Positions 60,486 to 64,000 of a DNA stretch of 64,000 bases are shown here, one piece after another; within the stretch, counting starts at the first letter, position 1, and each line of letters opens with the position of its first letter. The stretch lies in assembly GCF_018141445.1 (NCBI RefSeq), contig NZ_CP058649.1:1941001-2005000 (forward strand). The letters run 5' to 3'. The notes under the pieces are model-generated. The model did not search any database. It saw only the letters and a program-made list of their open reading frames with translations, and was not told the DNA's origin. The DNA is from Vallitalea pronyensis. GTDB taxonomy: Bacteria; Bacillota; Clostridia; Lachnospirales; Vallitaleaceae. Both the position numbers and the translations under genes were made by a program.

Positions 60486-61076
60486 TTAATGGACTGGTGT
60501 ATGTATGGGTATGGCTATACACCTGAGAAAATGTTCATGAATGGTGGTATCATTGGATAATTCCGGATGGAAAGCTAGACCCATTATATACTGATGTTGA
60601 ACGGCAACAATATGACCATCTATTCGGTGTAATACGTCAATAGGATGAGCAGCCCTCGTAATGAAGGGCGCTCGTATAAACGTCATAGGAATGGGTTTCT
60701 TAGAGAGTTTGGGTATGATGTCACGGACCATAAAACTATCCAATTGACGACCAAAGGCATTTCTTCTCACGGTGATATCAAGCACCCCAAGTGTAGGTAT
60801 CGTGCAGTTTTCTACCTCTTTGGCAAGAAGAATGAGACCGGCACACGTACCTAATATGGGTAGATGCTGCTGAATTTTCTTTTGTATAGGTGCCAGTAAG
60901 CCAACATCTACCAGAAGTTTTGACATGGTTGTGCTTTCACCCCCTGGTAGAATCAAGCCATGAATGGTATCTAAATCAGAGGGTTTTCGTACTTCTATCA
61001 CCTGATGCCCCAGTTGTTTTATCATGCATTTATGTTCATAAAATGCTCCTTGTAGAGCCAGAATACCAATAATCAT
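60486..61076 (-). CDS. pdxT: Pyridoxal 5'-phosphate synthase glutaminase subunit PdxT
   Basis: 196 residues. Class I glutaminase: LPGGESTTMSKLL (about 47-59), nucleophile Cys in GTCAGLILLA (about 78), and the His-Glu pair in LAFHPELSNDT (about 168-178). It supplies ammonia from glutamine to PdxS. It follows pdxS with a 2-base gap and AGAGGG within the pdxS end. Confidence 0.95.
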   Translation of the reverse strand: MIIGILALQGAFYEHKCMIKQLGHQVIEVRKPSDLDTIHGLILPGGESTTMSKLLVDVGLLAPIQKKIQQHLPILGTCAGLILLAKEVENCTIPTLGVLDITVRRNAFGRQLDSFMVRDIIPKLSKKPIPMTFIRAPFITRAAHPIDVLHRIDGHIVAVQHQYIMGLAFHPELSNDTTIHEHFLRCIAIPIHTPVH

Positions 61077-61078
61077 TC

Positions 61079-61957
61079 TTAATACCCTCTTTCTGACATG
61101 CGGTCCTTCTGGTTGATGTCATAGACGTGAATACCAACCATGGCTTCACCCAGATTTTCAGAGACTTCTGCAAGAATCTTAGGATCTTGATAATAAGTGA
61201 CTGCTTTGACAATTGCTGAAGCTCTTTTTCTTGGATCGCCTGATTTGAATATACCCGAGCCAACAAAAACGCCATCACAGCCTAACTGCATCATCATAGC
61301 TGCATCTGCTGGTGTGGCAATGCCGCCTGCTGCAAAATTCACCACAGGTAGACGACCATGTTCATGGATGGTTGTAAGTAGGTCTAGGGGAACCATAAGC
61401 TCTTTGGCAGCATGATAGAGTTCATCTTTATTTAGACTTTTGATTCGGCGTATTTCAGCATTCATCAAGCGCATATGGCGAACGGCTTCAATGACATCAC
61501 CTGTCCCTGGTTCACCTTTCGTTCGTATCATGGATGCACCTTCTGATATGCGTCGCAATGCTTCACCTAGATTTTTGGCTCCACAGACAAAAGGCACTTG
61601 AAATAGAGTCTTATCAATATGGAGTTCTGGGTCAGCAGGGGTCAGTACTTCACTTTCATCTATATAATCGATGCTTAATGCTTCAAGAATCTGAGCTTCC
61701 ACGAAGTGACCAATCCTTACTTTTGCCATGACGGGGATTGAGACAGCATGCTGTATGTCTTTTATCATTTGAGGGTCTGAAGCTCTTGCCACACCACCAT
61801 GGGCACGGATATCCGCAGGCACACGCTCTAATGCCATAACAGCACAAGCACCTGCTTCTTGAGCAATCTTTGCTTCGTCTGTGTTCGTCACATCCATGAT
61901 GACACCACCCTTTAACATTTGGGCTAAATGCTTATTTAATACATATCTATCGTTCAT
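61079..61957 (-). CDS. pdxS: Pyridoxal 5'-phosphate synthase lyase subunit PdxS
   Basis: 292 residues, a TIM barrel highly conserved across bacteria. [68 protein letters not shown] (active-site Lys) and [19 protein letters not shown] (second Lys) are intact, as is the [10 protein letters not shown] phosphate loop. It makes pyridoxal 5'-phosphate from ribose 5-phosphate, glyceraldehyde 3-phosphate and ammonia. AAGGAGGT precedes ATG; a consensus promoter lies upstream. Confidence 0.97.
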   Translation of the reverse strand: MNDRYVLNKHLAQMLKGGVIMDVTNTDEAKIAQEAGACAVMALERVPADIRAHGGVARASDPQMIKDIQHAVSIPVMAKVRIGHFVEAQILEALSIDYIDESEVLTPADPELHIDKTLFQVPFVCGAKNLGEALRRISEGASMIRTKGEPGTGDVIEAVRHMRLMNAEIRRIKSLNKDELYHAAKELMVPLDLLTTIHEHGRLPVVNFAAGGIATPADAAMMMQLGCDGVFVGSGIFKSGDPRKRASAIVKAVTYYQDPKILAEVSENLGEAMVGIHVYDINQKDRMSERGY

Positions 61958-62009
61958 AAAAATACCTCCTTGTTACATGATTTATAGACAGCTGTTCTAT
62001 TTATTTGAC

Positions 62010-62038
62010 ATTATAAAGGAAAGACTGTCTTGTGTAAA
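62010..62038 (-). promoter_or_regulatory. Promoter of pdxST
   Basis: On the minus strand TTTACA (62038-62033) and a perfect TATAAT (62015-62010) with a 17-base spacer, about 50 bases upstream of pdxS. Confidence 0.8.
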
Positions 62039-62157
62039 AGGTCAGTGTTTGCATAAAATGAAAAGGTCAGTTCTAGGGATTCGTTCTTTTGTAGCCTATT
62101 AGCTCCTTGTTGAAGTAACCTTGTTAGGAGAAATTGTAAAAAGATTATGATTTTTCA

Positions 62158-62186
62158 TTGTATAGATTTTAAGAATGGTGTATAAT
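62158..62186 (+). promoter_or_regulatory. Promoter of the GNAT gene at 62285
   Basis: TTGTAT (62158-62163) and TATAAT (62181-62186), 17-base spacer. An inverted repeat of the type TACCA-TT-TGGTA lies downstream at about 62215-62226. Apart from these two promoters the 61958-62284 gap shows nothing else. Confidence 0.55.
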
Positions 62187-62284
62187 CATTATAATTTTAA
62201 ATTCTTATATCTTATACCATTTGGTAAGCCTTAAAAAAACACATGGTATGATAAAAAAATGGCAGTGGTGAAAGGAGTTTATGT

Positions 62285-62908
62285 ATGACCCATAGTGAAA
62301 TAAAAATTAGACCAATGACGAAAGCTGATTTTAAATCAAGTGCAGTGATCATGACATATGCCTTTAGAGCAAAGTACGTGTTGCTTCAATCTTGGACAGA
62401 TGAAAAAATCATAGACCTGACGTTGGCGGTACCTTTTTTTGATCCATCCAATTTAGAGGGGCATTATGTGGCCACATATCAACAAAAAGTTGTAGGGGTA
62501 CTTCACTTAAATTGGTTTGAACAACAAAAAAATCGAAAAAATCCCAAAATGGACTTGGTGAAGTTATTCCGTAAGTTTGGCTTTTGGCGCATCACGATTA
62601 CTGGGATGGCATTACTCTTGCAAGATGCGAAAGTCAAGAAAGACGAAATGATGGTGAATCATATAGCTGTACATCCTGATTATCGTGGGCAAGGTATTGG
62701 AGCAGCTTTATTAGCATTTGGAGAAGAGCAGGCTCAAAAGCAGCAGGACATCACAAAATATACCTTAATGGTCATAGGCCGTAATAAAAGAGCCAGAAAA
62801 TTATATGAAAGAATGGGCTTCAAAGTGAACAAGGTTTATGACCATCCCATAACCAGATTTTTCACCAGCGTGAAAACCAGTCAATATATGATTAAGACAA
62901 TTGGCTAG
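62285..62908 (+). CDS. GNAT-family N-acetyltransferase
   Basis: 207 residues. The acetyl-CoA binding segment VNHIAVHPDYRGQGIGAALLAFGEEQAQKQ (about 118-147) and the C-terminal LMVIGRNKRARKLYERMGFKVNKV (about 160-183) are typical of GNAT enzymes. Substrate unknown. AAGGAG lies seven bases ahead of ATG 62285. It is monocistronic with its own promoter. Confidence 0.9.
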   Translation: MTHSEIKIRPMTKADFKSSAVIMTYAFRAKYVLLQSWTDEKIIDLTLAVPFFDPSNLEGHYVATYQQKVVGVLHLNWFEQQKNRKNPKMDLVKLFRKFGFWRITITGMALLLQDAKVKKDEMMVNHIAVHPDYRGQGIGAALLAFGEEQAQKQQDITKYTLMVIGRNKRARKLYERMGFKVNKVYDHPITRFFTSVKTSQYMIKTIG

Positions 62909-63160
62909 TCGGGTCACTAGACTAAAAAGGATGTGATGCCATGAATCTGAAGAAAATACCCATAGGAAACATGATCTACTAAGAATGGACAACAAGATAG
63001 CAAGAATGGAAAAGTGTGTAAGTTTTTATCGTGCTATAATCAACCTAGAATAGAAGCATAGATGGACAATGTACATGACCTAGTAGAAGGGAAAAAAGTT
63101 GTAGATAATACATGCCTATCCTACCAGATAAGCTTCAAAAAAATTATAAGGATGATGAAC

Positions 63161-63832
63161 ATGGGATTTTACATTGATTTTGGCACCATCACCATGGACC
63201 AATATCTTGAAAAACTAAAAAAGAAAATCTTAATACCTAGCCGAATGATACTAAGAGAAGATATTGACCAACGGTTTGCATATTTCAAAAGCATTGGCAT
63301 TAAGAATGTGCTTGAGCTTGAAAAAATGTTAAAGAAAAAAGATAAGTTATCGGCATTAGCAGAAGCACCATGCCTATCAGAGGCCTATCTAAAGGTACTT
63401 TCTTCAGAGTTAAAAAGTATTCAGACCAAGCCTAGAAAGTTAAAAGATTTCAATGGGTTTGCCACAGATACCATTTCCAAGCTTGAGGCATGTGGTATTA
63501 AGAATACCCGGCACCTCTTTGATCGGGTTTTAACCCCTGAGAAACGGGCAGAACTTGCTGGGGAAACAGGCATAAGTGAACAGGACATTATGGAACTGAC
63601 ACAATTAACTGATTTAACAAGGATACAATGGGTCAATACAACGTTCGCCCGTGTTCTATATGAAGCGGGTTATGATACCATTGAGAAAGTAGCCCATGCA
63701 GATTATCAGGTATTATATGATACCATCATGACCCTTAACGCAGAACGACATCTCTATAAAGGGCATATTGGATTAAATGATATGCACATTGTTGTACAGG
63801 CAGCACAAGAAGTGTCTATTGATATAACATGA
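63161..63832 (+). CDS. DUF4332-like helix-hairpin-helix protein
   Basis: About 223 residues from ATG 63161, which has ATAAGGATGA upstream; a GTG/ATG at 63062 would add 33 residues with no site. The sequence is helical with repeated short helix-hairpin-helix-like units (FKSIGIKNVLELEKML, LEACGIKNTRHLFDRV, LYEAGYDTIEKVAHADYQVLYDTIMTLN), as in DUF4332 proteins. These resemble DNA-binding helical repeats, but no function is established. The upstream gap 62909-63160 holds no gene I can support. Confidence 0.75.
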   Translation: MGFYIDFGTITMDQYLEKLKKKILIPSRMILREDIDQRFAYFKSIGIKNVLELEKMLKKKDKLSALAEAPCLSEAYLKVLSSELKSIQTKPRKLKDFNGFATDTISKLEACGIKNTRHLFDRVLTPEKRAELAGETGISEQDIMELTQLTDLTRIQWVNTTFARVLYEAGYDTIEKVAHADYQVLYDTIMTLNAERHLYKGHIGLNDMHIVVQAAQEVSIDIT

Positions 63833-63867
63833 TAAGCAAATAGATAAAAATTACTGGTATATAGAAA

Positions 63868-63904
63868 AAAGCCCATTTAACTTGAAAGGTTGATGGGCTT
63901 TATT
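63868..63904 (+). terminator. Terminator after the DUF4332-like gene
   Basis: AAAGCCCAT / ATGGGCTTT stem (9 bp) extended by AAC/GTT, followed by a short T-containing tail. The last 96 bases of the window show no gene. Confidence 0.65.
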
Positions 63905-64000
63905 AATGTTCTAGGAAGTAAAATAAGCTATTGGATATTTTATAGATTGACTTTACCATTAGACATGGAGTCTGTATAATGATAGCCATACGTTTTTTAT

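Noticed and set aside
62941..62982. Thirteen-codon frame with an AAGGATG site
   Set aside because: Too short, no conserved context and no regulatory structure behind it; chance is the simplest explanation.

Overview
The window looks like a chromosomal stretch from a marine, anaerobic, Gram-positive Clostridia-type bacterium (a Vallitalea-like or Lachnospirales relative is my guess). This is inferred from AGGAGG-type ribosome binding sites, sigma-A promoters with 17-base spacers, LplABC-type sugar transport, HelD, a full lar nickel-pincer operon and the absence of outer-membrane (SusCD/TonB) genes. No rRNA, tRNA, CRISPR array, prophage or intact insertion sequence is visible. The window opens inside a gene.

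Region 1 (1 to about 29.2 kb) is a polysaccharide-utilisation locus for a sulfated galactan. It holds a truncated beta-propeller/hydrolase gene that may be a lambda-carrageenase-like depolymerase, two GH2 beta-galactosidase-type enzymes, a GH110-type alpha-1,3-galactosidase, five formylglycine sulfatases, an unassigned TIM-barrel hydrolase, an LplABC-like lipoprotein plus two permeases, a membrane-bound AraC sensor, two small AraC regulators and an iron-sulfur flavoprotein. None of the complete sulfatases and hydrolases has a signal peptide. The picture is uptake of sulfated oligosaccharides followed by desulfation and hydrolysis in the cytoplasm. The gene set fits lambda-type carrageenan (alternating alpha-1,3 and beta-1,4 galactose with 2- and 6-sulfates).

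Region 2 (29.4 to 41.7 kb) is a sugar-acid operon. It has a tripartite tricarboxylate-type transporter, a UroD-like protein, UlaG lactonase, UlaF and UlaE-like epimerases, split transketolase, a cytoplasmic beta-propeller protein, ribulose-phosphate 3-epimerase and two paralogous FadR-type repressors. The palindrome ATTGGT-n-ACCAAT lies both at the transporter promoter and at the second repressor promoter. The usual UlaABC phosphotransferase and UlaD decarboxylase are absent.

Region 3 (41.8 to 51.3 kb) is a LacI regulator followed by a triosephosphate-isomerase-like gene, a divergent LarA racemase/epimerase and the complete machinery for its nickel-pincer cofactor: LarMN, LarQ and LarO for nickel uptake and LarC, LarE and LarB for cofactor synthesis. 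The same 10-bp palindrome, CAAACGTTTG, sits at the same distance from the promoters of the LacI gene and of the lar operon.

Region 4 (51.5 to 64 kb) is more ordinary: a GNAT protein, LrgAB, a PocR-AraC regulator with glycerol dehydrogenase and DhaK/DhaL, HelD, PdxST on the minus strand, another GNAT and a DUF4332-like protein.

Non-coding structure is rich. A repeated, apparently base-paired element occurs downstream of three plus-strand operons (8.0, 57.7 and 60.3 kb), with outer stems that differ in sequence but keep pairing in two copies. There is also a 202-bp nested palindrome at 23.8 kb, a nested stem-loop at 42.9 kb and 16-bp tandem repeats ahead of larMN.
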